DNA from: Virgibacillus indicus | GTDB lineage: Bacteria; Bacillota; Bacilli; Bacillales; Amphibacillaceae | Assembly (NCBI RefSeq): GCF_002266285.1 | Contig: NZ_NPMS01000005.1 | Span: 124,001-188,000 of the forward strand | Length of the DNA stretch: 64,000 nt | Direction of reading: 5' to 3' | Part shown: positions 51,227-61,518 of the stretch, piece by piece | Position numbering within the stretch: position 1 is the first letter of the stretch | Layout: each line of letters starts with the position of its first letter | Notes under the pieces: generated by a model | The model's input: only the letters and a program-made list of their open reading frames with translations | What the model was told of the DNA's origin: nothing | Databases searched by the model: none | Translations under genes and position numbers: made by a program

Positions 51227-51394
51227 TATATTAAATGAGTCTTTAGATTGTAATAAAAATGTTATTTACGAATACCTATATTCATAGTAAAATAAAGGTT
51301 AGCTTTTAAAACGTGTTTCGTTTATTTTTATTGGAAATGTGATATCCTTGAATGTTATATTTTCCTATTCTTAATTTAAGGGAGAATCATCGTA

Positions 51395-52441
51395 ATGTCG
51401 AACAAAAAAACAACGCATACCCGCGTGGTCAGAAGGAAAAAGAAGAAGCTGAGAAAGCGGGCTATATTCATTTTCATTCCTGTTCTGATGGCGTTTTTGG
51501 GTGTTATATCATATGCAACTTATTTATATATCAAAGCAGATTCTGTAATGTCCGATTCTTATGTGGATGATGGCAGGGAAAAATCAGAACTTAGAGAAAC
51601 TGCGGTAGACCCTACTGAAGATAATGTTTCTGTACTGATTATGGGAGTAGATGCCAGCGATATTCGAAATAATGCGGAAAGCTCCCGAACCGATACGTTA
51701 ATGGTCGCTACACTAAATAAAGAAGATAAAAGTGTTAAATTAGTCAGCATTCCACGAGATTCATTAGTTTATATTCCTGAGGTTGGATATGAAACGAAAA
51801 TCAATCATGCACATGCCTATGGCGGAAAAGATGCAACGATTGAAACAGTTGAAAACCTGCTTGATATTCCAATCGATTACTATGTTAAAGTGAACTTTGA
51901 AGCTTTTATCGATGTAGTTGATGCCGTTGATGGCATAACAGTTGATGTTCCATACGAACTTTACGAACAAAATTCAAAAGATCAGGCAAGAGCTATTCAT
52001 CTTCTTCCAGGAGAACAGGAGTTAGATGGTGAGGAAGCATTAGCACTGGCGCGAACCAGAAAATTGGATAATGATATTCTGCGAGGTAAAAGACAGCAGG
52101 AAATCATTAAATCAATTGTTGATAAGTCTATATCCGTTAATTCCATTCTCAAATACGATGATATTTTGGAAGCAGTTGGAAGCAATATGACGACAAATAT
52201 GACCTTCAGCGAAATGAAAAGCTTTATCACGTATGGTACCAAAGGTTCCCTGGATTTTGAAATGTTTACATTAGAAGGGGAAGATTATCAGCCTACAGGT
52301 ACGTATTACTGGCTGCTTGATGAAATTGCACTTAGTGAGACAAAACAAGCATTGCAAAATCATTTAGATATTTCGTCATCAACACTTACTAATGGTACAA
52401 ATCAAACAAAAACGACAAGCGGGGAACAAAATCCTTATTAA
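51395..52441 (+). CDS. LCP family protein (LytR-CpsA-Psr), wall teichoic acid ligase
   Basis: This 348-residue protein has a basic N-terminus and one membrane segment (about 24-46). The LCP domain lies outside: VLIMGVDASDIRN, SSRTDTLMVATLN, VKLVSIPRDSLVYIP (Arg/Asp for pyrophosphate binding) and EALALARTRKLDNDILRGKR. LCP enzymes move wall teichoic acid or other anionic polymers from the lipid carrier to peptidoglycan. Its place next to TagO and the Tag transporter genes supports this. It has no obvious truncation. Confidence 0.93.
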   Translation: MSNKKTTHTRVVRRKKKKLRKRAIFIFIPVLMAFLGVISYATYLYIKADSVMSDSYVDDGREKSELRETAVDPTEDNVSVLIMGVDASDIRNNAESSRTDTLMVATLNKEDKSVKLVSIPRDSLVYIPEVGYETKINHAHAYGGKDATIETVENLLDIPIDYYVKVNFEAFIDVVDAVDGITVDVPYELYEQNSKDQARAIHLLPGEQELDGEEALALARTRKLDNDILRGKRQQEIIKSIVDKSISVNSILKYDDILEAVGSNMTTNMTFSEMKSFITYGTKGSLDFEMFTLEGEDYQPTGTYYWLLDEIALSETKQALQNHLDISSSTLTNGTNQTKTTSGEQNPY

Positions 52442-52445
52442 CTAT

Positions 52446-52483
52446 AAAAGAAGCTGCTGACAGTAATGTCAGCAGCTTCTTTT
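52446..52483. terminator. Bidirectional terminator between LCP and TagO genes
   Basis: AAAAGAAGCTGCTGACA pairs with TGTCAGCAGCTTCTTTT, a perfect 17-bp stem with a GTAA loop. It ends both the convergent LCP and TagO genes. Confidence 0.95.
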
Positions 52484-53547
52484 TATGTTTTATCCCTCAA
52501 TCCCCTTAACACCTTGAAAAAGTTTGTCAATGGCTTAAAGTTACTGTCTATTAATTCGAGATTCTCAATCAAAAACTGAATCGCCAGTATAGCTACCGCA
52601 AATATCATAATCGAACCCCATACGGTTGTCATTGAAAATAAAATTGCGGCTAAACTAAACATGAAACTTAAGGAATAAATAAAAAGAACTGTCTGTTTAT
52701 GTGTAAAGCCAAACTTCACCAGCCTATGATGCAAATGAGAGCTGTCCGGACTCGACATAGGCTGTTTATTAACATATCTCCGAATCATTGCAATCAACGT
52801 ATCTGAAATTGGAACTCCCAGGATAAATATAGGGATGATAAATGAAATTACCGTTACATTTTTAAATCCAAGCAGGGCCAATACCGAAATCATATACCCT
52901 AAGAACAAAGCACCGGTATCTCCCATAAAAATCTTTGCCGGAAAAAAATTATAGCACAAAAATCCAAGGGTGCTGAAGAACAGGATTAACGCCATTGTTG
53001 CTACATAAACCTCTCCCATGATAATTGCCATTACCGCAATCGTTATCAAAGCAATGGAAGATACACCTGCTGCCAGCCCATCCAACCCATCGATTAAATT
53101 AATTGCATTTGTTATACCAACAATCCAGAAAATAGTAATAATTGAACTCAGGAAACCAAATTCCAGCTGTCCGCCAAACGGCAGATTAATGAATTCAACC
53201 TGCAAGCCACCCCAGAATACAACAAGGGAAGCGACAGCAATTTGCGTGAAAAATTTAACTTTAGGAGATAAATCATATAAATCATCTATAAGTCCAAGTG
53301 CAATAATAACAAAAGCACCACATACAATTGCTATATGAAATTCACTGATTGGCTGCAGTATCAGCAATCCCACAAGAAAGCTGGTGAAAATAGCCAGCCC
53401 ACCTAATGTCGGAATCGGATCTGTATGCATTTTACGAAAGTTTGGTTTATCTGTTGCGTTTAGTTTTTTGGCATATTTTATAATTATTGGGGTTATTATT
53501 AATGACACTAACATGGTGATAAAGGCTAATATCATTATTTTTATCAT
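52483..53547 (-). CDS. tagO: Undecaprenyl-phosphate GlcNAc-1-phosphate transferase (TagO/WecA, MraY family)
   Basis: This 354-residue polytopic protein has the family motifs: MHTDPIPTLGGLAIFTSF, then INLIDGLDGLAAGVSSIA (catalytic Asp region) and AKIFMGDTGALFLGYMIS, and SSHLHHRLVKFGFTHKQTV near the C-terminus. It makes the lipid-linked GlcNAc that starts wall teichoic acid. Here it lies with LCP, TagGH and a TagE-like enzyme, so the gene symbol is well supported. Ribosome binding site GAGGTGG. Confidence 0.94.
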   Translation of the reverse strand: MIKIMILAFITMLVSLIITPIIIKYAKKLNATDKPNFRKMHTDPIPTLGGLAIFTSFLVGLLILQPISEFHIAIVCGAFVIIALGLIDDLYDLSPKVKFFTQIAVASLVVFWGGLQVEFINLPFGGQLEFGFLSSIITIFWIVGITNAINLIDGLDGLAAGVSSIALITIAVMAIIMGEVYVATMALILFFSTLGFLCYNFFPAKIFMGDTGALFLGYMISVLALLGFKNVTVISFIIPIFILGVPISDTLIAMIRRYVNKQPMSSPDSSHLHHRLVKFGFTHKQTVLFIYSLSFMFSLAAILFSMTTVWGSIMIFAVAILAIQFLIENLELIDSNFKPLTNFFKVLRGLRDKT

Positions 53548-53831
53548 TTAGCCCACCTCATTTGTTTAAAAGAGCATCCTATACATTTCATCCATTTTTT
53601 TCATACTTAGTTACTAATTATAAACCTTTTCGGCAAATTTCTCTATGATAATTTTAAAAGATATAAGGATTTAATAATTAGCCGTTTCATGGATAACTTA
53701 CCCTTTTGAATAAATTAAATGCGTTTTTTTAGCTTCAATTAACACTTTCCGGTTCTTACTCTATAAAGTTTTTCCAGATAGAAATGCTTATGGTATGATT
53801 TAATCAGCAATTTTAAAGAGGAGATGATAAA

Positions 53832-54572
53832 TTGGTTCTTAATTTCGCACACCGCGGTTCATTAACAGAAGCTCCAGAAAATACGCTCCCAGCCTTCCAA
53901 AAGGCCATTGCACATGGTGCTGAAGCTATAGAGTTGGATGTTCAGCTTACAAAGGACAGACAGCTTGTGGTATGCCATGATCATAAATTAACGCGATTTA
54001 ATAAAAATGCGCCGAAGCGGATTATCGATATGTCATTAGAAGAGATAAAGGGAATTGATGTTAGTGGATCTTTTAAGGAAGAATATATGGGGACGACATT
54101 ACCCACTTTAGATGAGGTGCTGGAGATCTGCCAGGATGAGCTGCTTCTCAATATTGAGATTAAAAACATCCCGGTCCTCTATGAAGGTATCGAGGACATA
54201 CTTATTCGTTGCCTGTCAGAATATAACCGGCTTCACAATGTAATCATTTCTTCCTTTGATCATATGGCATTGAAAAGGATACAAGACATTGCCCCTTCTA
54301 TGCCAATCGGAATGTTATTTTATTATCGGATTCTTCAGCCATGGAAATATGCAGAACATAGTGGGCTTGAGGTAGCAAGCATTCATCCAAATCAAGTGTA
54401 TACGGATAGAGAATTTGTAAAACAGTGTAAAGCGTCTGGCTATAAGGTTTATCCTTATACTGTGAATGATTTGAAGCATTATGAGGAATTAGTTGATTTT
54501 GGTGTGGATGGTGTGTTTTCGAATAATCCAGAGATATTTGGAAAAGTAACTTCATTAAAACTAAAAGGCTGA
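53832..54572 (+). CDS. Glycerophosphodiester phosphodiesterase family protein
   Basis: This 246-residue GDPD enzyme has FAHRGSLTEAPENTLPAF (His), AIELDVQLTKDRQLVVCHD (Glu/Asp, His) and KVYPYTVNDLKHYEELVDFG at the end. It has no signal peptide. It is a paralogue of the 8535 gene. In the teichoic acid neighbourhood it may recycle glycerophosphodiesters. The start codon is TTG behind GAGGAG. A plausible -10 (TATGAT) lies upstream; the 283-base gap before it holds nothing else. Confidence 0.9.
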   Translation: MVLNFAHRGSLTEAPENTLPAFQKAIAHGAEAIELDVQLTKDRQLVVCHDHKLTRFNKNAPKRIIDMSLEEIKGIDVSGSFKEEYMGTTLPTLDEVLEICQDELLLNIEIKNIPVLYEGIEDILIRCLSEYNRLHNVIISSFDHMALKRIQDIAPSMPIGMLFYYRILQPWKYAEHSGLEVASIHPNQVYTDREFVKQCKASGYKVYPYTVNDLKHYEELVDFGVDGVFSNNPEIFGKVTSLKLKG

Positions 54573-54595
54573 CAACAGCCAGCCTTTTAGTTTTT
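54560..54595. terminator. Bidirectional terminator
   Basis: ACTAAAAGGCTG pairs with CAGCCTTTTAGT around an 8-base loop, with TTTT on the plus strand and AAAA on the other. It overlaps the GDPD stop codon and serves the convergent propeller gene. Confidence 0.88.
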
Positions 54596-54597
54596 AT

Positions 54598-55983
54598 TTA
54601 TTTTTTTCTTTTTTTCATTGCAGCCCAAATTACAATCAACAAAATCACTAATACGCCTACTGCAATATAAATTCCTAATCCGGAATTCTCCTCTTCACTT
54701 TCTGAAGCATCTTCTTCTGCTGCCTCAGATTCACTTCCCTGTTTTGCAGGCATTTTAAAATCAGTTAATGGTACTGCATAAACATTGGAATCCTGACTGC
54801 CGACAAATAGTGTATCATTAATAATAATTGGACCAGCTGGAGCCAGTTTTCCACTCAATTTCTTTTCTCCCACTTTTTCGCCAGTTTCTGCATCTAATGC
54901 ATGAACGTATCCCTTAGTATTAGAGAAATATACTATTCCATCCTGTGCAACAGGCGGAGCCTTCATAACCTCATCTTCAAACTCCCAAAGTTTATCACCG
55001 GTTTGAAGATCATACGCGTAAAATGTTTTGGTAATTGGGCTGCCGACATAGATATTGCCTTCGTAAATCATTGGCGCTCCAGATTTATTGTTTTTGACAA
55101 ATTCGCCTTTCCCCAAGCTTGTCTGCCACTGAATTTCTCCGGTTTCAACGTCCATTGCATACATCAGATGCTCGGGATCATCACTATCACCTACGAGTGC
55201 AGTAGTTACCACTAAACCATCAGCAACTGCTGGCGGAACATCATCAAGCCCTGCAAATACATCAGGGAATTCAGTTTGCCATTTGAACTCATCATTTGTA
55301 AGGTCATATGCTGAGAAGGTGTAAGGTACTGGTTTTCCGCCCCCAACATACAGTGTGCTATCCGTAATATTTGGTGCAGACATACTGATGATTGAACCTA
55401 TTTCGGCTTTATGCAATAAATCTCCAGTTTCAGGATCTAGTTTATATAAATGTTTATCTCCGGTCGCAATGTATAAAGAACCATCATAATATGCTGGTGT
55501 CGGCATTACTTCGCCATCTGTATTATATTTCCATATAATTTCACCAGTTTCAGCGTCTAATGCAAGTACTCCACTTTCTTCTGTACCACGTATTCCATTC
55601 TCCTGAAAAAACCTGTTTCCAAATCCTACAAATACTTTTCCATCCTTATAGATCATTTCTGAATGAATCCAGTTTGGTGCCTTATTTTGCCATAATTTTT
55701 CTCCGGAAACTACATCAAAAGCAAATAAATCTCCAGAATTGTGATTACCTACAAAAAGTTTATTGCCTGCTACTACGGGGGTTGCTCTAACTTCGTCTGC
55801 CGTTTCATAAGTTTGGCTTTCCAGTGAATCACTGCCATTATTAAATATTGCGTTTTTGTCACTATTCATCCTATACTGTGTCCACTCATCCGGTCCAAAA
55901 GATTCAGCGACTACAATAAGTGGAATTAACAAAGACATTGATAAAATAAACAATACAATAAAGAAATAGTTTTTACTTTTCAT
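54598..55983 (-). CDS. Membrane-anchored PQQ-type beta-propeller protein
   Basis: This 461-residue protein has a signal-like segment (about 7-27), then a PQQ-repeat propeller (LFAFDVVSGEKLWQNKAP, VLALDAETGEIIWKYNTDGE, MYAMDVETGEIQWQTSLGKG: recurring A-x-D-x-x-T-G-E-x-x-W). An acidic linker (about 410-433) and a single C-terminal membrane span (435-456) followed by KKRKK anchor it outside the cell. It is not a quinoprotein dehydrogenase in any clear way. In the teichoic acid cluster it may be a scaffold or sensor; function unknown. Confidence 0.85.
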   Translation of the reverse strand: MKSKNYFFIVLFILSMSLLIPLIVVAESFGPDEWTQYRMNSDKNAIFNNGSDSLESQTYETADEVRATPVVAGNKLFVGNHNSGDLFAFDVVSGEKLWQNKAPNWIHSEMIYKDGKVFVGFGNRFFQENGIRGTEESGVLALDAETGEIIWKYNTDGEVMPTPAYYDGSLYIATGDKHLYKLDPETGDLLHKAEIGSIISMSAPNITDSTLYVGGGKPVPYTFSAYDLTNDEFKWQTEFPDVFAGLDDVPPAVADGLVVTTALVGDSDDPEHLMYAMDVETGEIQWQTSLGKGEFVKNNKSGAPMIYEGNIYVGSPITKTFYAYDLQTGDKLWEFEDEVMKAPPVAQDGIVYFSNTKGYVHALDAETGEKVGEKKLSGKLAPAGPIIINDTLFVGSQDSNVYAVPLTDFKMPAKQGSESEAAEEDASESEEENSGLGIYIAVGVLVILLIVIWAAMKKRKK

Positions 55984-56007
55984 TTTTGTCCCTCACAACA
56001 TATTAAT

Positions 56008-57306
56008 TTATATCGACAAATGATTTTGGTGAACCCACATTTCCTGACCATTCAATTTTCCTCGATACCAAATATTTTTTCCGATTTTTTCTGTTTTATT
56101 AACTATAAACTTTTCCCCTTTAGCTGATTTCAATTCCTTTAAGACGATGTTATTCTCTGCCCCCCAGGGTTTGTTATAGCTCCGGCCTCTCCCATTCATC
56201 ATAAAGTGCCTGGTATCCTCATCGATAGCTACATGAAGATGGACAGCGAGATCACTCGACTTCATCCATCCGATCACATCTTTTTCAGAACTTGGACTAT
56301 CGCTCAATAAATAAAATGTATCACCTTTGTATGTAACAAGTTTTTTAATATAATACACATTTTTCAACTGTTCATTATTTACCTCATGACCTTCTTCAAG
56401 ATTGGAGTGATAAATAAAGGCATTTGTAGATTTAATTTTTCCGAGTAAACTCGTATATTCCTCTTTAATTTTGAATTCATCTTTGTTCCGCAAATTTTCT
56501 TCTGCCCATTGTTCCTGAAGTTCCTTATTACCATTTAATATCATATTCCGATATTCTTCTCTTTCCTTTTTGTTCATTTTCTCCCATTGATGAAGAAACG
56601 CCTCATACTGTGGCAATACTTCATCCACTTCACCATAATCTTTAACTTTTCCAAATTCCAACCATAGTATTTTTTCACAAAACTTTCTCATTTGGCCTAA
56701 GGAGTGACTTACAAAAACCATCGTCTTTCCTTTTTCCTTAAATTCCAGCATTTTATTCAAACTTTTCCCAGCAAAAGCTTTATCGCCAACCGATAATGCT
56801 TCATCAATGATAAGAATGTCCGGATCGATGTTAACAGAAATCGCAAAGCCGAGCCGTGATTTCATTCCGCTGGAATAGGATTTTACAGGCTGATCAATAA
56901 ATTTCTCCAGTTCAGCGAATTCAATAATATCAGGCTCTAATTCATTAATTTCGTCCTTACTGAAACCTAACATTAATAATTTCAGCTCGATATTATCCCT
57001 GCCTGATAACTCAGCTTTCAGACCCGAAGCCACAGCAATAAGTGAGGCTTGTCCGTTGATCTCCACTGTGCCCGAAGTGGCGGGTACAATCCCGGCAATT
57101 ATGTTGGAAAGTGTTGATTTCCCAGAACCATTAATCCCTACAAAACCGATTACATCGCCTTTTTCTGCCTCGAAGTCGACATCTCTGAGTGCATAAAAAT
57201 TTTCACCAATCTCTGTTGGCAGAAATAGATCCAATATCCGTTCTTTTGTTCCACTATAAAATTTATATTTTTTACTGATGTTTTTGGCAATAAGCGCTTT
57301 TTTCAT
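56008..57306 (-). CDS. tagH: Wall teichoic acid ABC exporter ATP-binding protein (TagH)
   Basis: Residues 1-240 form the ATPase: VGINGSGKSTLSNIIAG (Walker A), YSSGMKSRLGFAISV (signature), DILIIDEALSVGD (Walker B). It has the long C-terminal extension typical of TagH (about 240-432): charged helical stretch EKMNKKEREEYRNMI, then an SH3-like end (VNKTEKIGKNIWYRGKLNGQ). It drives teichoic acid export with TagG (14-base gap). The length is less than in B. subtilis, through a shorter extension. Its ribosome binding site is weak. Confidence 0.93.
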   Translation of the reverse strand: MKKALIAKNISKKYKFYSGTKERILDLFLPTEIGENFYALRDVDFEAEKGDVIGFVGINGSGKSTLSNIIAGIVPATSGTVEINGQASLIAVASGLKAELSGRDNIELKLLMLGFSKDEINELEPDIIEFAELEKFIDQPVKSYSSGMKSRLGFAISVNIDPDILIIDEALSVGDKAFAGKSLNKMLEFKEKGKTMVFVSHSLGQMRKFCEKILWLEFGKVKDYGEVDEVLPQYEAFLHQWEKMNKKEREEYRNMILNGNKELQEQWAEENLRNKDEFKIKEEYTSLLGKIKSTNAFIYHSNLEEGHEVNNEQLKNVYYIKKLVTYKGDTFYLLSDSPSSEKDVIGWMKSSDLAVHLHVAIDEDTRHFMMNGRGRSYNKPWGAENNIVLKELKSAKGEKFIVNKTEKIGKNIWYRGKLNGQEMWVHQNHLSI

Positions 57307-57320
57307 GTAATCACAACCAT

Positions 57321-58142
57321 TTATAAGTAATCAATAAAGTGTCGTCTGAATTTAAGATGCAATGTAGATCCTATTAAGAAGAGTATCAATACGATGCCCC
57401 AGAATATCAACGTATATTCCCATTGATCAATGAAATGCCAACTGCTTCCAAACAATGCAGTCCGGTATCCATCAATTAGATAATATAAGGGGTTCAATTT
57501 CATCAATTCCATAATTAGAGGAAGTTCCTCAAGAAGGCTCAATGGCCATAATACCCCCGATAAATACAACAACATCCTTAAGGTAGAATTCAGAAACATA
57601 TGTACATCTCGAATAATCGTTGATAATGTCGAAGTTATGAGCGATAATGCAAAAACTAAACAATACGCTCCAAAAATGTAATAAATTAATTGTAAATAGT
57701 ATAGCGAAATAAAATAACCCATAAACTGCAAAAGAATGATAGAAATCACTAGCATAAACAAATGAACGTAAAAATGGGAAAAAATAATATAGTTTGGAAT
57801 GATACTCATAGGAAAATTCATTTTCGAAAGCATTCTTAGTCTCGAAAAAATGGATTTAGAACCTTGAATCGTTGCTTGATAAAAAAAGATCCACAAAAAG
57901 AACCCTGCTAGAAGCCATGCAAAAAATTGAATATCAATTCCATCTACCTTTATTGGGTCCCTGCTTCTCAGGGTGCCGAATACAAACCAGTATATAAGTA
58001 TCTGTATAGCAGGATTGATGATTTCCCACGCCATACCTAGATAATTATTTTTATTTTTATTTTTCAAATCATATAAAGATAATCTTCGTATTAAATAAAA
58101 GTTATTAATTTGCTCTCTAATAACTGCGATTACTGATTTCAT
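57321..58142 (-). CDS. tagG: Wall teichoic acid ABC exporter permease (TagG)
   Basis: This 273-residue ABC2-type permease has six membrane segments: YLGMAWEIINPAIQILIYWF near the start, FFLWIFFYQATIQGSKSIFS, LLYLSGVLWPLSLLEEL and LNPLYYLIDGYRTALFG. The length and motifs fit TagG. It forms the exporter with TagH. Confidence 0.93.
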   Translation of the reverse strand: MKSVIAVIREQINNFYLIRRLSLYDLKNKNKNNYLGMAWEIINPAIQILIYWFVFGTLRSRDPIKVDGIDIQFFAWLLAGFFLWIFFYQATIQGSKSIFSRLRMLSKMNFPMSIIPNYIIFSHFYVHLFMLVISIILLQFMGYFISLYYLQLIYYIFGAYCLVFALSLITSTLSTIIRDVHMFLNSTLRMLLYLSGVLWPLSLLEELPLIMELMKLNPLYYLIDGYRTALFGSSWHFIDQWEYTLIFWGIVLILFLIGSTLHLKFRRHFIDYL

Positions 58143-58211
58143 TTGTATATCCTTTCAAGTCTAAATGCTGTAGATTACAATCGTAATACATTATACAAGT
58201 AATACATAGAG

Positions 58212-58261
58212 AAAACAATAAAGAATCGGCTCGTATTATCTGTGCGATTCTTTATTGTTTT
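58212..58261 (-). terminator. Terminator of the glycosyltransferase gene
   Basis: AAAACAATAAAGAATCG pairs with CGATTCTTTATTGTTTT, a 17-bp stem around a 16-base loop. It lies just after the glycosyltransferase stop (58268), so TagG and TagH start a new transcript. Confidence 0.8.
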
Positions 58262-58267
58262 CAATCG

Positions 58268-59773
58268 TCATATATTTTGAATCAAATTGCACCAATCTTT
58301 TTTGTGTTTTTCTACACTGAATCGCTTATCCACTTCACGCGCATTTTCAGACATTTTATCCCTTAGTTTGTCATCCGTCATAAGTTGTTTTATTCTTTCT
58401 GCTAATTCTTTTTTATTCCCCTTTTCAACGAGGTACCCATCTACTCCACTCTGAATTATATCTTTCGGCCCATATTTAGCGGCATAAGCTACAACGGGGG
58501 TTCCAGCGGCCAAGCTTTCAGTCACACTCATCCCAAATCCTTCGTAATCTGAAGTCAAGACAGAGCACGCCGCAGATTGATATATTGATACGGCATCTTT
58601 AGTAAAACCCTTCAGCTTTACATTATTTTGAAGTTCTAATTCCTCGATTAATCCTGTTAAGTTATCTTTCTCTCTTCCAAAACCGTAAATATGAAATTCA
58701 GCTTTTGGAATTTCCTTCACTACATGTTGGAATGCCTTGATTGCTTCATCCAGTCTTTTCTGGACAACATATCTTGCCAGAGATACAGCCAGATGCGGAT
58801 TGTAAGTGGCTCCCACATTTTGTAAACTTTTCGCTGGTTTTTCGGCAGGATGTGGAATTACTGTCAGCTTTTCGCTTGAGCCAAATTCTTGTTGAATATC
58901 TTTTTTTTGTTCCTCTGTCAATAAGACCACTTTATCAAACTTGTCCAAATTGGAAAATAAGAAGCGGTATTCCTTTCTGATTTCACCTTCCTCATTAAAC
59001 GGCTTGTTAAAATGATTGTTGTGAATTACTGGAATTATTTTAACTTCTTCATTTTGCAATTTGGCAACGAAATTATCCATCGGGCGCTTTTCCACCATTA
59101 ATACCGGTCGGTCTATGCTGTTTAGCTTTTTCTCAAGCCATTCTAATTTTAAATCTTCCAGTGAATCAAATTCTTTTGGGCTTTCACCAAATAAAGCTGC
59201 TCTAGAGGATTTGTTAGTTTCAGGATTAACCCAAATTGTCAAATAGCAGTCACCTTTATTATCAAAATATCTATCCAAACGTGGTTTATTCAATTCCAGA
59301 TCCATATGTCTTCTACGTGTCATATACCCACTATGATTGTACTCATCCCGCTGTGTTCGATGTCTTGATTGATTCATATGGTCAACAAACAAAAGCTTCC
59401 CCGCATTATCAAACCGTTTATATTTCAAATAATATCCATCTTTATATAATCGGTATGAAGGTAATTTCTGTTTTTCGTCCCTAAACATGACAAAGCCTTT
59501 TTCTTTCAAAGCGATTTTAGTCTTTTTGTAACCTTTCTTATTCGGTTTTAAATCTTCGAATACGTTAAGTACCTCAACCTTTTTGTTTAATAAACCCGTA
59601 TCATAGAGTTCATTTATTTCCTGTTCAATATTCTGCCGATACAAAAGCGTAAAAATATAAACCTTTTTAAATCTTTCTGCGAGAATGTTTGCACGTTTAA
59701 TTGCAGCTTTTGTCAACCCTCCACTTACCGCACGCACCGAATTTATCAGGATTATTGGAGTGTTTTGTTTCAT
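58268..59773 (-). CDS. Glycosyltransferase family 4, poly(glycerol-phosphate) glucosyltransferase-like (TagE)
   Basis: This 501-residue protein has an N-terminal part with family-specific inserts (SVRAVSGGLTKAAIKRANIL, MFRDEKQKLPSYRLYKDGYY) as in TagE-like enzymes. The C-terminal GT-B half has SLARYVVQKRLDEAIKAF, EFHIYGFGREKDNLTGLI and SDYEGFGMSVTESLAAGTPV with the EX7E motif. It probably decorates teichoic acid with glucose using UDP-glucose made by the upstream GalU. The acceptor is inferred from the cluster. Confidence 0.86.
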   Translation of the reverse strand: MKQNTPIILINSVRAVSGGLTKAAIKRANILAERFKKVYIFTLLYRQNIEQEINELYDTGLLNKKVEVLNVFEDLKPNKKGYKKTKIALKEKGFVMFRDEKQKLPSYRLYKDGYYLKYKRFDNAGKLLFVDHMNQSRHRTQRDEYNHSGYMTRRRHMDLELNKPRLDRYFDNKGDCYLTIWVNPETNKSSRAALFGESPKEFDSLEDLKLEWLEKKLNSIDRPVLMVEKRPMDNFVAKLQNEEVKIIPVIHNNHFNKPFNEEGEIRKEYRFLFSNLDKFDKVVLLTEEQKKDIQQEFGSSEKLTVIPHPAEKPAKSLQNVGATYNPHLAVSLARYVVQKRLDEAIKAFQHVVKEIPKAEFHIYGFGREKDNLTGLIEELELQNNVKLKGFTKDAVSIYQSAACSVLTSDYEGFGMSVTESLAAGTPVVAYAAKYGPKDIIQSGVDGYLVEKGNKKELAERIKQLMTDDKLRDKMSENAREVDKRFSVEKHKKDWCNLIQNI

Positions 59774-59809
59774 GTCTTTGCACCTCTTTCAGTTAGACTG
59801 TAGACTAAT

Positions 59810-60685
59810 TCACATTTTTGGACTTATTTTAGTGATACTGTTGATATAGGATAAAAGTGGCTCACGAAGGTCTTCTCTTTCCAGTGCAAGATCAATAGTG
59901 GTCTTTATGAAGTCTAGTTTTTCCCCAACATCATACCTTTTCCCTTCGAATTCATATGCATAAACTTGTTGAATTTTATTTAATCTTTCAATTGCGTCCG
60001 TTAATTGGATTTCTCCACCCGCACCAATTTTATGCTCTTCTAAAAATTGGAATATATCATGCGTCAATATATATCTGCCAATGATTGCAAGATTAGAGGG
60101 TGCAGTACCTTTTGAAGGCTTTTCTACAAACTTGTTCACTTGATACAACCTGTTTTTATTTGAGAGTGGATCGATAATACCATACCTGTTCGTTTCCTCT
60201 TCAGGAACTTTTTGCACTCCAATTACACTTGAACTTGTTTTATCATATATCTCTATTAATTGTTTCAGACAAGGTTTATCACTCCTGACAATATCATCAC
60301 CGAGCAATACAGCGAAAGGTTCATTTCCGATGAACTTTCTAGCAGACCAAATAGCATGACCAAGACCTTTCGGTTCCTTCTGCCTGATATAATGGATTTC
60401 TACTTTGGCTGACTTTCTAATTTTCTCAAGCAGATCAAATTTCTCTTTTTTTATGAGGTTTTCCTCTAATTCATAGGCACTGTCAAAATGATCCTCAATC
60501 GCTCTTTTCCCTTTTCCAGTAACAATGATGATATCTTCAATACCTGAGTTCACTGCTTCTTCAACAATATATTCAATTGTAGGTCGATCTACAATTGGAA
60601 GCATCTCTTTAGGCATCGCTTTTGTTGCTGGTAAGAATCTCGTTCCTAACCCTGCTGCTGGAATAATTGCTTTTTTAATTTGCAT
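59810..60685 (-). CDS. galU: UTP-glucose-1-phosphate uridylyltransferase (GalU/GtaB)
   Basis: This 291-residue protein has [20 protein letters not shown] (nucleotide-binding loop), [26 protein letters not shown] and [20 protein letters not shown], the GalU pattern throughout. It makes UDP-glucose for the glycosyltransferase just downstream. AAGGAG precedes ATG by 8 bases. Confidence 0.95.
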   Translation of the reverse strand: MQIKKAIIPAAGLGTRFLPATKAMPKEMLPIVDRPTIEYIVEEAVNSGIEDIIIVTGKGKRAIEDHFDSAYELEENLIKKEKFDLLEKIRKSAKVEIHYIRQKEPKGLGHAIWSARKFIGNEPFAVLLGDDIVRSDKPCLKQLIEIYDKTSSSVIGVQKVPEEETNRYGIIDPLSNKNRLYQVNKFVEKPSKGTAPSNLAIIGRYILTHDIFQFLEEHKIGAGGEIQLTDAIERLNKIQQVYAYEFEGKRYDVGEKLDFIKTTIDLALEREDLREPLLSYINSITKISPKM

Positions 60686-61518
60686 TTTAACACTCCTTTA
60701 ATATCTTTGTGAAATATATTTCCACTATTCTACCAATGCATACCCTTCTACAAGATAACAAATCTTTTTATGAAAAGCTTCTGTTGTCTCTGAAAAATAA
60801 AGATTTTTTACATATCGTTAACAACAAAGCTTCATTTATATACTCATGATAGATCATACACGAAGTTTTCAAAATAGAATACTCAAGGTTCTCATCAATT
60901 AGAAAATGAAGTAAAGCAGCCTCCTATAAAATCCAAGGCTTATTAAGATAATATTCTAATCCATGTGCACAAAAAAACAATAGTATTGAAGCATAATACT
61001 TGATCAAAATATCTATTAGCTATAATAGTTCCATTATATCGAGGTAATTAAACACATTCTCCAAAAATTGCCATGATACTTTACAGTACTAAATTATTAC
61101 TAATCACCTCATACTTCTTTGTACCAAAATATATTAATCATTTATTATCAATCCAATGTTTCTTAATATATACCCTAACTTTATAAAATCTAAATTTGGT
61201 TTAATATCCTCCATAGTTATTCATCGATTATCCCTTGCTGAAGAATTAGTTTTTGCAAAAGGTATCCAGTATGATTCTATTTTGTAAGGTACTTTAATAA
61301 TAGAAGAAATAAAATTTACTCCTCTTAAACTTTATATATGCTTTGTAGTATACTTACCAATGTGTTGGTTCCTCTACTTTTCACCACTCATTATTGAAGA
61401 TATACTTTCCCCAAATCCTAGTCTATAATTTTTTTGAAATTACCAATGACGTCTGCAAATTTTTATATTATAATTGATACTTGTGAGTTGAGTTATTTAA
61501 ATAGAGAGGAAATACGAA
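60686..61518. other. AT-rich gap without genes
   Basis: This 833-base stretch is very AT-rich, with no ORF of credible length and no repeat seen. One small frame on the minus strand (about 26 codons, MEDIKPNLDFIKLGYILRNI) could be a gene relic. A possible promoter for the next gene is TGACGT (61447-61452) and TATAAT (61469-61474), 16 apart. Confidence 0.5.
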
